Assembly: GCA_036389335.1 (NCBI GenBank)
Contig: DASVQC010000050.1
Span: 83,029 to 147,028, forward strand
Direction: 5' to 3'
DNA from: JAIVGV01 sp036389335
Lineage (GTDB): Bacteria; Acidobacteriota; Blastocatellia; Pyrinomonadales; Pyrinomonadaceae
DNA: 64,000 nt
A program made the position numbers and the translations under genes. Positions 17,001 through 24,176 of this stretch are shown here, piece after piece. Every line of letters begins with the position of its first letter. Within the stretch, counting starts at the first letter, position 1. The notes under the pieces are model-generated. The model had not been told where the DNA came from. It saw only the letters and a list, made by a program, of their open reading frames with translations, and did not search any database.

Positions 17001-17738
17001 TCACGGGAAAATCTTGTCGCGCATGACCAGGCCCAGGGTGGCCGACTTGATCGTGTTGACGAGGGGCATGAACTTCTCCACCTCCGCCCTCTCCATGAGT
17101 TCGCGAGTGAACAGGATCAGGATGACGCACGTCCCGTTGAGGTAGCTCCCGCCGAGGCCGAAAACCGTCTTGACGCCGTAGGCACGGACGAAGTCCTGCG
17201 CCGGGACGATCATCCGCCCCCTGTCGTCGACCCCGGCCACCGCGTCCCTCACGTAGAAGACCCCGGCGATGCGCCCCAGGGTCTTCACCACGATCTTCGT
17301 GTCGTTCGTGTCGAGCCAGCCGACGCCGATCCCCATGTCGTGCATGAGGCGCGACACCATCGGGATCGCCTCGACGAAAGACGAGGCGACGAGCGGGATG
17401 CCGAGATGCCCCTTCGACTGACGCCGGTCGTTCCAGCCGGGCGCGTCCCCGCGGGTGCCGAGCAGAGATAGGACGGGCGTGTCGCCCTTGAGCGCGGCGG
17501 CGGCTCCGCCGGACTCGGCCAGCGCGGCGACGAACGACTGATCCGACGCGGGCAACTGCCTGAAAGGTAAGGTGGCGTAGAGCCGGACGAGGGCGAGCGA
17601 CTCCCTGTGGTCTTCGTACACCGTGCCAACGCACCTCTGCGCCGCCTCGCGCAGACTCGCGCAGCCCTCCAGCGCGGCGTGCACCCGCGCCTGCAAGCTG
17701 TTCACGTCGCCGAGCGTGTAATGAACGAGGCTCATCAT
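17001..17738 (-). CDS. Conserved protein of unknown function
   Basis: 245 aa, soluble, no signal peptide. It opens MSLVHYTLGDVNSLQARVHAAL and contains LALVRLYATLPFRQLP, a long region around GIPLVASSFVEAIPMVSRL, and FGLGGSYLNGTCVILILFTREL. This looks like a compact sensory-type alpha/beta domain, but I cannot assign a family. GAGGTG precedes the start by about 7 nt (MM at the N-terminus, so either Met could be used). A small two-TM gene follows. Confidence 0.75.
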   Translation of the reverse strand: MMSLVHYTLGDVNSLQARVHAALEGCASLREAAQRCVGTVYEDHRESLALVRLYATLPFRQLPASDQSFVAALAESGGAAAALKGDTPVLSLLGTRGDAPGWNDRRQSKGHLGIPLVASSFVEAIPMVSRLMHDMGIGVGWLDTNDTKIVVKTLGRIAGVFYVRDAVAGVDDRGRMIVPAQDFVRAYGVKTVFGLGGSYLNGTCVILILFTRELMERAEVEKFMPLVNTIKSATLGLVMRDKIFP

Positions 17739-17810
17739 GACAACACCTCTGTGCGCGACGCCGCCCCTCGTCGCGCGCGCGGGATTCAGGGATCGCTTAC
17801 GCCCGCAGAT

Positions 17811-19004
17811 TCACGCGCGCAGCCCGTGCAAACGCTCGGCGGCGGCCCGCAGCGTCTCGTCGCGCTTGCAGAAGCAGAAGCGGACTTGGCTCGAGCCGAG
17901 CGCCGCGTCGGAGTAGAAGCTGGAGCCGGGGACGCAGGCGACGCCGACCTCGCGGATGAGGTGTTTGGTGAACTCCACGTCGTCCTTGAAGCCGAACGCG
18001 GAGATGTCGGCCATCACGTAGTAAGCGCCGTCGGGCCGGAAGACGCGGAAGCCCGCGCGTTCGAGTTCCGGCAGCAGTAGGTCGCGCCGCCGCTCGTAGT
18101 CGGCGCGCAAGTGTTCGTAGTAGTCGCGCGGCAGGCGCAGGGCGACCGCGCCCGCCGCTTGCAGCGGCGCGGCGGCCCCGACGGTGAGGAAGTCGTGGAC
18201 TTTGCGGACGGCGGAGGTGATCTCGGGCGGCGCGATCACGTAGCCGACCCTCCAGCCCGTCACCGAGTAGGTCTTCGACATCGAGTTGACGACGACCGTG
18301 CGCTCGCGCATCCCTTCGAGCTGCGCCACCGAGATGTGCTCTATCTCAGCGTCGGCGCGCGGGTACAAGATGTGCTCGTAGATTTCGTCCGTGAAGCAGA
18401 GCGCGTCGAACTCCTGACAGAGAGCCGCGATGAACTCAAGCTCGGCGCGCGTGAAGACCTTGCCCGTCGGGTTGTTCGGGTTGCAGACGATGATCGCCTT
18501 GGTGCGCTCGTTGAACGCCGCGCGCAACTCTTTGGGGTCGAACGTCCAGTCGGGCGCGCGCAAGGGCACGTAGCGCGGGCGCGCGTCGGAGAGGATCGCG
18601 TCGGGCGCGTAGTTCTCGTAGAACGGCTCGAAGATGACGACCTCTTCGCCCGGATCGACCGTCGCCATCATCGCCGCGATCATCCCCTCCGTCGAGCCGC
18701 ACGTCACCGTGATCTCGGTCTCAGGATCAACCTCCAACCCCAGATACCAACGCGTCTTCTCCGCAATCGCCTCCCGAAAATCCTTCGCGCCCCACGTGAT
18801 CGCATACTGATTCACATCCGCCGCAATCGCCTCGGCCGCCGCCCGCTTGATCTCCTCGGGCGCGGGAAAGTCCGGGAACCCCTGCGACAAATTCACCGCC
18901 CCGTGCTTCAACGCCTCGCGCGTCATCTCGCGGATCACCGACTCCGTAAACCGGCTCGCCTTCCGCGAGACGCGCTGCTTGTTTGAATGCACTGGCGCTG
19001 TCAT
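17811..19004 (-). CDS. PLP-dependent class I/II aminotransferase
   Basis: 397 aa. Fold type I aminotransferase: AVNLSQGFPDF, CNPNNPTGKVFT, FTDEIYEHILYP, and the PLP-binding Lys in VVNSMSKTYSVTGWRVGY; the C-terminal Arg region is SQVRFCFCKRDE. It resembles the methionine/kynurenine (glutamine) aminotransferase group, with several possible amino donors, so the substrate is not certain. It appears monocistronic. Confidence 0.9.
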   Translation of the reverse strand: MTAPVHSNKQRVSRKASRFTESVIREMTREALKHGAVNLSQGFPDFPAPEEIKRAAAEAIAADVNQYAITWGAKDFREAIAEKTRWYLGLEVDPETEITVTCGSTEGMIAAMMATVDPGEEVVIFEPFYENYAPDAILSDARPRYVPLRAPDWTFDPKELRAAFNERTKAIIVCNPNNPTGKVFTRAELEFIAALCQEFDALCFTDEIYEHILYPRADAEIEHISVAQLEGMRERTVVVNSMSKTYSVTGWRVGYVIAPPEITSAVRKVHDFLTVGAAAPLQAAGAVALRLPRDYYEHLRADYERRRDLLLPELERAGFRVFRPDGAYYVMADISAFGFKDDVEFTKHLIREVGVACVPGSSFYSDAALGSSQVRFCFCKRDETLRAAAERLHGLRA

Positions 19005-19169
19005 ATGAATTAACGTCTGCGGGCCGGACTACAATTTAACCCACCTGTCCCGCGATGCTCGCACACTTCGCCGCCGGCCGGCAACCGTGTGCGCGATCAT
19101 TGGGCGACGCCGATTGTCTGGTGCTTTGATTACAACTGAAGGGCAGGAATGAATCCTACGCGGGTGCGC

Positions 19170-19520
19170 TTATTTCAGCGGCAGATATGCTACCAAGTTA
19201 GCCCAGTCTTCAGGCTCGGTAGCCTGCGCAATCAATTCTAAATCTTCTATGCATTGACCGACAGTTACGTTTAATTGGTGCGCGTAGATAACGCCGGCAA
19301 ATCCTTCGCCTGTCTCCTATCGCCGGGCCGCTTCCTTGAGCAGATCGTCATCTTGCGTGAAAAGGACACGCCCCAGTTCCGTCGCGCGGTTAAGCAGCCT
19401 TGGATCGTCAAACCCACCTGCACCGTCCTCCTGTGCCGTCAGAACATCTACGCCGCGCAGGCGCAAACCCGTGGTGACTGCGCGGCGCACGTGAACGTCC
19501 ATGTAAAGCCGCGCGCTCAT
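19170..19520 (-). pseudogene. DUF5615 PIN-like toxin with in-frame amber stop
   Basis: The frame starts with the ATG at 19520 (MSARLYMDVHVRRAVTTGLR), overlapping the DUF433 stop by 4 bp, and encodes the N-terminal half of a DUF5615 PIN-like protein (LFTQDDDLLKEAARR). Codon 68 is TAG (19319-19317). Beyond it the same frame continues without interruption through GEGFAGVIYAHQLNVTVGQC and EDWANLVAYLPLK to TAA at 19170, which is the expected C-terminus. Total 116 codons, the normal family length. A single CAG-to-TAG change would explain it. It may be an inactivated toxin, a sequencing error, or read through. Confidence 0.85.
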
Positions 19521-20008
19521 GAACGGCAGGTGCTTGCGGCCTGCTTCGCACGACACTCGTCGCAGAGTTCACCGGCCGTAGATCTGGCGGAGCTGTCTTC
19601 ATAATCGTCCGCGGGCCAAGTGCTACAATTGCCGCACCAGTGCCAGGTGGCACCGCCTTTCCTTCTGCGGTAAGTTACTGCCGAAGCCTTAATATTGGCG
19701 CGCGCTTCTTTTGCGGTCAGAAGCCTCTGCCGTAAAGGGGCGTCAGATATGCTTTGGGCGAGTTCGTCGGCCTCTCGCCAGCGCCGCTCGATCTCGGCGT
19801 CCAGCGCAGTCTGATTGTCGTAGTAGTAAGCCAGGGCCGCATGAATCTGCGCCAGGGACAGGTGCGGGTATTGGAAATGCAGTTCCTCGGGGCTTGAGCC
19901 GTGGGCAATTTTATCCGTGACGAGTTCGACGACTTTAACCAGAGTATTATCAATCCAAGCGACCCCGTTTTCATCAACCTCAATATGCGCCGTGGTAACG
20001 TTAGACAC
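19517..20008 (-). CDS. DUF433 antitoxin-like protein with C-terminal Cys-rich extension
   Basis: 163 aa from GTG at 20008 with AGAGGTG upstream. Residues ~5-75 are a DUF433 domain (HIEVDENGVAWIDNTLVKVV, then SSPEELHFQYPHLSLAQIHA), a winged-HTH-like family paired with DUF5615 toxins. Residues ~115-163 add a segment with WHWCGNC and LCDEC pairs, likely to bind zinc, not a standard part of DUF433. The stop overlaps the toxin start (ATGA). It likely represses its own operon, as antitoxins of this kind do. Confidence 0.8.
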   Translation of the reverse strand: MSNVTTAHIEVDENGVAWIDNTLVKVVELVTDKIAHGSSPEELHFQYPHLSLAQIHAALAYYYDNQTALDAEIERRWREADELAQSISDAPLRQRLLTAKEARANIKASAVTYRRRKGGATWHWCGNCSTWPADDYEDSSARSTAGELCDECRAKQAASTCRS

Positions 20009-20046
20009 TGTGCTGCACCTCTTCGCCAAGCTAAGATTAAACTAGC

Positions 20047-20388
20047 ATGACCTCACGCAAAACCCAACGGCCGTCTCGCAGACCTCATCGCGCTAAGACA
20101 AAGCCGGCCAGCCTGAACGACGAGGGGAAAAGCCGTGCGCGGTGCCAGTTAGCACGTGGGCCGGGCACGCGCGCGGCGATTCAATTTGCGCGGGCGCGCA
20201 GCTACGTCGTCGAGCAGAGTCCCGACCCGCCGGCCGACGCGTCGTGGCGCAACTGCGCCGTCGTGGTAAAATCGCAGGCGACGATTGAAGGGCTGACGAG
20301 CGGCAAGAAATACTGGTTCCGCGTCGCCGCCGTCGGCCCCAACGGGCAGAGCGGTTGGAGCAACCCGGCCACGAAACTCGCGCCCTGA
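20047..20388 (+). CDS. Fibronectin type III fragment, possibly decayed
   Basis: 113 aa. The C-terminal half is a convincing Fn3 end (YVVEQSPDP, then ATIEGLTSGKKYWFRVAAVG). The N-terminal half is Arg/Lys-rich without a fold or signal peptide. Bacterial proteins ending in such a domain are usually longer, so this is probably the 3' remnant of a larger gene. No good ribosome binding site was seen. Confidence 0.4.
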   Translation: MTSRKTQRPSRRPHRAKTKPASLNDEGKSRARCQLARGPGTRAAIQFARARSYVVEQSPDPPADASWRNCAVVVKSQATIEGLTSGKKYWFRVAAVGPNGQSGWSNPATKLAP

Positions 20389-20413
20389 GTCGCACACACG
20401 GCCACCCACCTGC

Positions 20414-20446
20414 GGCGCGGGCGCGCGGTTGAAGCGCGCCCGCGCC
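20414..20446. terminator. GC-rich perfect hairpin
   Basis: A perfect 13-bp stem (GGCGCGGGCGCGC and complement) with a 7-nt loop, 25 bp after the Fn3 fragment stop. There is no T run. A weak promoter (TTGAAG at 20429, TACATT at 20453, 18-nt spacer) overlaps its right arm and points to the coiled-coil gene. Confidence 0.6.
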
Positions 20447-20533
20447 CTCATGTACATTAGCCGGCAACAAGTGCAGCGGCCGCGGGTCTCACCCGGCGCG
20501 CGCCGCCCGACGGCCGCAGAAAGGTGAGTACAG

Positions 20534-21160
20534 ATGAGCAACGAAGAGCGCCAGCGGCTGATGGACTTCATCCTTAACCAGCAGGCCCAACTGACGGCCA
20601 CCGTCGGCAGCTTGGGCGAGAAGGTCGAAGACCTGACCGTGCGGGTCGATAAGCTGACCGAGCGGGTTGATAAACTGGCCGAGAAGGTTGATCGCACGGC
20701 CGATAGCGTCGCCGCGTTACTCGTGATCGCGGAGATGCATGAGGGCGAGATCGCCGAACTGCGCGCCGCCGGCAAGGAGACGGACGAGCGCCTGAACGCA
20801 CTACTGGTCGTTGCCGAGATGAACGCCGCCGGGGTGAGCGACTTACGTGACGCCGGCAAAGAGACGGCCGAACGGCACGCGGCCGAGATGGATGAGTTGC
20901 GCGCTGCCGGTAAAGAGACGGACGAGCGGTTGAATGCGCTGCTGGTCGTCACCGAGATGACCGCGGCCGGGGTAAGCGAGTTACGTAACGCCGGTAAAGA
21001 GACGGACGAGCGGTTGAATGCGTTGCTGGTCGTTTCCGAGAGGCACGCGGCGGAGATGGCGGAGTTGCGGGCCGCGGGTCGGGAGACGGACGAGCGGTTG
21101 AATGCGTTGATTAATACGGTGGAGCGGTACATCGCGGGGGGCCGGGGCGGTCAGGCTTAA
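20534..21160 (+). CDS. Coiled-coil protein with 28-residue tandem repeats
   Basis: 208 aa, start preceded by AAAGGTGAG. Residues 1-70 are heptad coiled coil (KVEDLTVRVDKLTERVDKL). From about residue 76 a unit starting ELRAAGKETDERLNALLVV recurs: two full 28-residue copies, one shortened by 10 residues, and two related copies at the end, with DNA repeats of 84 bp. It ends in Gly-rich residues. No signal peptide. A filamentous or scaffold-like oligomer is likely from the sequence; function is unknown. A 35-codon membrane gene follows after 6 nt. Confidence 0.75.
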   Translation: MSNEERQRLMDFILNQQAQLTATVGSLGEKVEDLTVRVDKLTERVDKLAEKVDRTADSVAALLVIAEMHEGEIAELRAAGKETDERLNALLVVAEMNAAGVSDLRDAGKETAERHAAEMDELRAAGKETDERLNALLVVTEMTAAGVSELRNAGKETDERLNALLVVSERHAAEMAELRAAGRETDERLNALINTVERYIAGGRGGQA

Positions 21161-21166
21161 AGAACT

Positions 21167-21274
21167 ATGGGTGACGGCGGTAAGTGCCCGATGGGCAAGC
21201 ATCCCTGGCTGGCGACGTTCCTGCTGCTGGCCTTTCTGCTGGTCGTCGCGGCCAAGAAGCTCGGTCTGATCTGA
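21167..21274 (+). CDS. Small single-TM protein
   Basis: 35 codons then TGA. It begins MGDGGKCPMGKHPW and continues with one hydrophobic helix (LATFLLLAFLLVVAA) and a KKLGLI end. It starts 6 nt after the coiled-coil gene stop, so it may be a membrane partner of that protein. Too short for family assignment. Confidence 0.5.
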   Translation: MGDGGKCPMGKHPWLATFLLLAFLLVVAAKKLGLI

Positions 21275-21304
21275 CACGGCGTTGGACACGAACGAGGAGG
21301 CAAC

Positions 21305-21734
21305 ATGCGCAACGTCCGCACGTGCGTCCTGCTCTGCGCCATCGGCGGCCTGTGCGTCGGCGCGACGCGCGCGCAGCAGCCGGCGGCAGGCGCGCTCCCG
21401 CAACAGTCCTCCGCGGCCGCACCACAACCGTCCGCGGCCGCGTCGCAGCCGGGCGCGCGCGCGCAACTGACGGCCGAGGTTGAGTGCGGCGCTGACGGAA
21501 GAGTTCGACCCGGCGGCGCTCGCGGCCCTGCGCGCAGAGTTCCCCGCGCTGCCCGCGCGCACGGAGGCCTTGCTGCCGCAGGCCGTCCGCTTCTCGCTGC
21601 ACCAGGTGAAACTCGATCTGCTGAAGGCGCGCGCAGCCTTCGAGCAAGGGCGGCGCGCGCCCGGCGCGGACAACTTCCGCGACTGGCTGCGCGCGTCCCG
21701 GGGCGCGTACGAACGCTGGCTCGCACGACTCTGA
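21305..21734 (+). pseudogene. Secreted protein with frameshift
   Basis: Two frames make one sensible protein. The first has a signal peptide and Gln/Ala-rich linker (MRNVRTCVLLCAIGGLCVG ... QLTAEVE) from an ATG behind GAGGAGG. Near 21478-21484 the coding signal moves to the frame that reads LSAALTEEFDPAALAALRAE and ends GAYERWLARL at 21734. Continuing in the first frame gives only Arg-rich nonsense. A net one-base insertion or two-base deletion explains it. It could be a real mutation or a sequencing error; no family recognised. Confidence 0.6.
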
Positions 21735-21769
21735 GCGCCGGCCTGTAACGGCGCGTGGGAGACGCACAC

Positions 21770-22093
21770 ATGCAGTGGCTCTATCTGGCGGCGGCGGTCG
21801 TCGGGGCGGTGCTGCCGCTCTCTTTCTTCGCGCCGTTCCTGACAACTCACGGCTTCGATCTGCCGCTCGTCTGCCGCCAGCTTTTCCAGACCAACGTCTC
21901 GGCGTTCTTCGGCGTGGACGTGATCGTCTCGGCGGTCGTCCTCTGGCTGTTCGTGGCGGCGGAGGGGCGCAGGCTCGGTATGCGCGGGCTGTGGGTCTAC
22001 GTGCTGTGTACGCTGCTGGTCGGCGTGTCGTTCGGGCTGCCGCTCTTCCTCTTCGCGCGCGAGCGCAAACTGCGCGCCCAAAGACTAGCCTAA
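21770..22093 (+). CDS. DUF2834 small membrane protein
   Basis: 107 aa from ATG at 21770 with GGGAGA upstream. Three transmembrane helices with the DUF2834 signature: LPLSFFAPFLTTHGFDLPL, then FQTNVSAFFGVDVIVSAVVL, and a last helix LLVGVSFGLPLFLFARE. Members are inner membrane proteins of unknown function. Confidence 0.85.
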   Translation: MQWLYLAAAVVGAVLPLSFFAPFLTTHGFDLPLVCRQLFQTNVSAFFGVDVIVSAVVLWLFVAAEGRRLGMRGLWVYVLCTLLVGVSFGLPLFLFARERKLRAQRLA

Positions 22094-22245
22094 AAATTTC
22101 TTGCTTTAGGTCGGCTTCGGGCGTAGCCTTGCGCCTACGCCGGGCAGCGCCCGGCGCGCCGACGTGCCTCGCAAGCGTTCAAACTCAGACGACCTGACCG
22201 ACCGGCCTCCGGTCGCACGCCCCACGAAAGGAGCACCCCCCGGTT

Positions 22246-22974
22246 ATGAGTCTCTTCCTCGGCTTCGACAGATCGCAGTACCCCGGCGACGCGCTGATGC
22301 AGACCTTGCGCGCGCAGGCCGGTCTCGCCTGGACGGGCTTCTACCTCGCGCCCGCGCCCTCGCACGCCGACGCCGGCTGGATGCAGAAGCGCGCGCTGCT
22401 GCAAGGCTTCGGCTACGGCTTCGCGCCCGTCTACCTCGGCCAACAGCAGGGCGGCCCCGGCTCGCACAACCTCAGCGCGGCGCAGGGCACGCGCGACGGG
22501 CAGAACGCCGCCCGCCTGGCCGCGCAGGCCGGCTTCCCCACGCAGACCGTCATCTATCTGGACATTGAGACCGGCCCGCCCATCGAACCTGTCTTCCTCG
22601 ACTACTACGCCGCGTGGACTCAGAGCGTGCTCGACGAGAATTACGCGCCGGGCGTCTACTGCTCGCACCTGCTCGCAGCGCAGTTGCGGGCGCGCGACGC
22701 GCGCCCCGTCTTCTGGGTCTTCCGCCTGCTGTACCCGGTGGGCGGCACGTTCGCGCCGCCGCTGCCCCTGCCCGCCCCGGCGCAGGCCGGCTTCAGCGAC
22801 GCGACCCTCTTGCAGTTCGCGCAGAGCGTCGCGCTCAGCCTCCCCGACGGCACGAAGCTCTCGCCCGTCGATCTCGACAGCTCGACGGTCGCAGACCCCT
22901 CGCGGCGAACGGTCGCGGCGGCCGGCGACGACGCGCCCGCGGCCAGCGTCGAGCCGGCCGTGCAACCTTCTTAG
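22246..22974 (+). CDS. DUF1906 glycoside-hydrolase-like protein
   Basis: 242 aa. Begins FLGFDRSQYPGDALMQTL and contains WTGFYLAPAP, TRDGQNAARLAAQAGFP, VIYLDIETGPP and SPVDLDSST, the DUF1906 (Rv2525c-like) TIM-barrel pattern with acidic residues at the strand ends. Substrate and activity are not established for the family. There is no obvious signal peptide. The GGAG upstream is rather distant (about 14 nt). Confidence 0.82.
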   Translation: MSLFLGFDRSQYPGDALMQTLRAQAGLAWTGFYLAPAPSHADAGWMQKRALLQGFGYGFAPVYLGQQQGGPGSHNLSAAQGTRDGQNAARLAAQAGFPTQTVIYLDIETGPPIEPVFLDYYAAWTQSVLDENYAPGVYCSHLLAAQLRARDARPVFWVFRLLYPVGGTFAPPLPLPAPAQAGFSDATLLQFAQSVALSLPDGTKLSPVDLDSSTVADPSRRTVAAAGDDAPAASVEPAVQPS

Positions 22975-23000
22975 AACTGCCTGTAGCGGAAGATCAGATC

Positions 23001-23040
23001 AACACAGAGGACACAGTAAGAACTCTGTGTCCTCTGTGTT
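23001..23040. terminator. Perfect 16-bp hairpin between convergent genes
   Basis: AACACAGAGGACACAG and its exact complement with an 8-nt loop, followed by a short A run. It lies between the DUF1906 gene and the oppositely oriented PEGA/TPR gene and can end both transcripts. Its short CACAG repeats are reminiscent of the other intergenic tandem-unit hairpins. Confidence 0.7.
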
Positions 23041-23091
23041 AAAAACGGCCGCACGCCTGGGCTATCGTGCAGGCCAACGAGCGGCCACTGA

Positions 23092-24174
23092 TTAAAGACC
23101 GGGCGGCGGCAGCGGGATGTCCGCGCCGCTCGCCTGCTGCCGCAGTTGCTCGATGATCGAGCGGATGGCGGGCGCGAGCTTGCCGTCGGGCGCGAGCTGT
23201 AGGTACTTCTCGTAAGCCGCGACCGCCTCCTTATACTTGTCGAGCCGCTCGTAGGTGCGGCCCAAAAGTTCGTACAAGACCGGCTCGGTGTCGGCGAGTT
23301 GCGCGATGGCTTTCGTGAACGCGGCGGCCGCCTCCTCGTAGCGCCCCTTGTCTTCGAGCGCGAGACCGAGACCCGTGTAGGCTTCGGGCTGGAAGCCGCG
23401 CCCCTCGCGCACGGCGCGCTGGAACGCGGCGATGGCCGCCGCCGCGTCGCCCTGCTCGCGCAGGATGCGCCCCTCGACCGCGCCCGCCTCCGGGTAGACG
23501 GGGCGCGCCGCGCGCGCCGCCTCGATCTCGTCGAACGCCGCGTCGGTCTCGTTGAGGTCGAGCAGCAGGCGCGCCAGGCCGACGTGCGCCGCCGCGTAAC
23601 GCGGGCGCAGGTCGAGCGCGCGCCGGTAGAGTTCGACCGCCGCGCGCCGCGCCTCCGCGCTCGTCGCCTGCTCGCGCGCCGTCTCGGCCTGTTGGAACGC
23701 CAACTCGGCCGCGTCCGTCGTGCGCACGAGTTTGACGGCGACGACGCCGCGCTGCGCCGCCGTCAGCGGCAACGTGCGCTCGGCGAAGCCGGACGCGCGC
23801 ACGCGCAACGTGTGCCGCCCCGCAGCGATCCTCTCAAGCTCAAGCTGGCCCGCCGCGTCCGTCACGCCGCGCCGCACCTCGTCGAGCCACACCACCGCCT
23901 GCGGCTCCGTCCGCACGGAGAGCTTCTGCCCCGCGCCCGCGGCAGGCCGCGCGCCCTGCGCGGTTGATGAAGTTGTCGCTGTCCGGGCGTCCGCGGGGCG
24001 CGCGCCGGCCGACTGACGCGGCTGCGCCTTGCGCGTCGGCTGCTTACTCGTCGGCCGTGGCTTGCGCGTCTGTGCGTCGGCCGCCGTCGCGCCGAGGCAG
24101 AGGACGAACGCGCCGCCGAGTAGCATGAGCGCGCTCACGTCGCGCCGCACCGCCGCGCGCAGTTCACTTCGCAT
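23092..24174 (-). CDS. PEGA and TPR repeat secreted protein, module copy B
   Basis: 360 aa. Signal peptide (ALMLLGGAFVLCLGATAADA), Lys/Pro/Arg-rich linker, PEGA domain at about residues 88-155 (VVWLDEVRRGVTDAAG, then GRHTLRVRASGF), then TPRs ending ELAPAIRSIIEQL-like. It aligns along its whole length with the copy at 8332-9459, sharing long blocks such as YKEAVAAYEKYL. It starts 2 nt after the transglycosylase stop, so the two are translationally linked. Confidence 0.88.
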   Translation of the reverse strand: MRSELRAAVRRDVSALMLLGGAFVLCLGATAADAQTRKPRPTSKQPTRKAQPRQSAGARPADARTATTSSTAQGARPAAGAGQKLSVRTEPQAVVWLDEVRRGVTDAAGQLELERIAAGRHTLRVRASGFAERTLPLTAAQRGVVAVKLVRTTDAAELAFQQAETAREQATSAEARRAAVELYRRALDLRPRYAAAHVGLARLLLDLNETDAAFDEIEAARAARPVYPEAGAVEGRILREQGDAAAAIAAFQRAVREGRGFQPEAYTGLGLALEDKGRYEEAAAAFTKAIAQLADTEPVLYELLGRTYERLDKYKEAVAAYEKYLQLAPDGKLAPAIRSIIEQLRQQASGADIPLPPPGL

Positions 24175-24176
24175 CG

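Noticed and set aside
20760..21120. Regular repeats that could suggest CRISPR
   Set aside because: They are 84-bp in-frame coding repeats of a coiled-coil protein without spacers.
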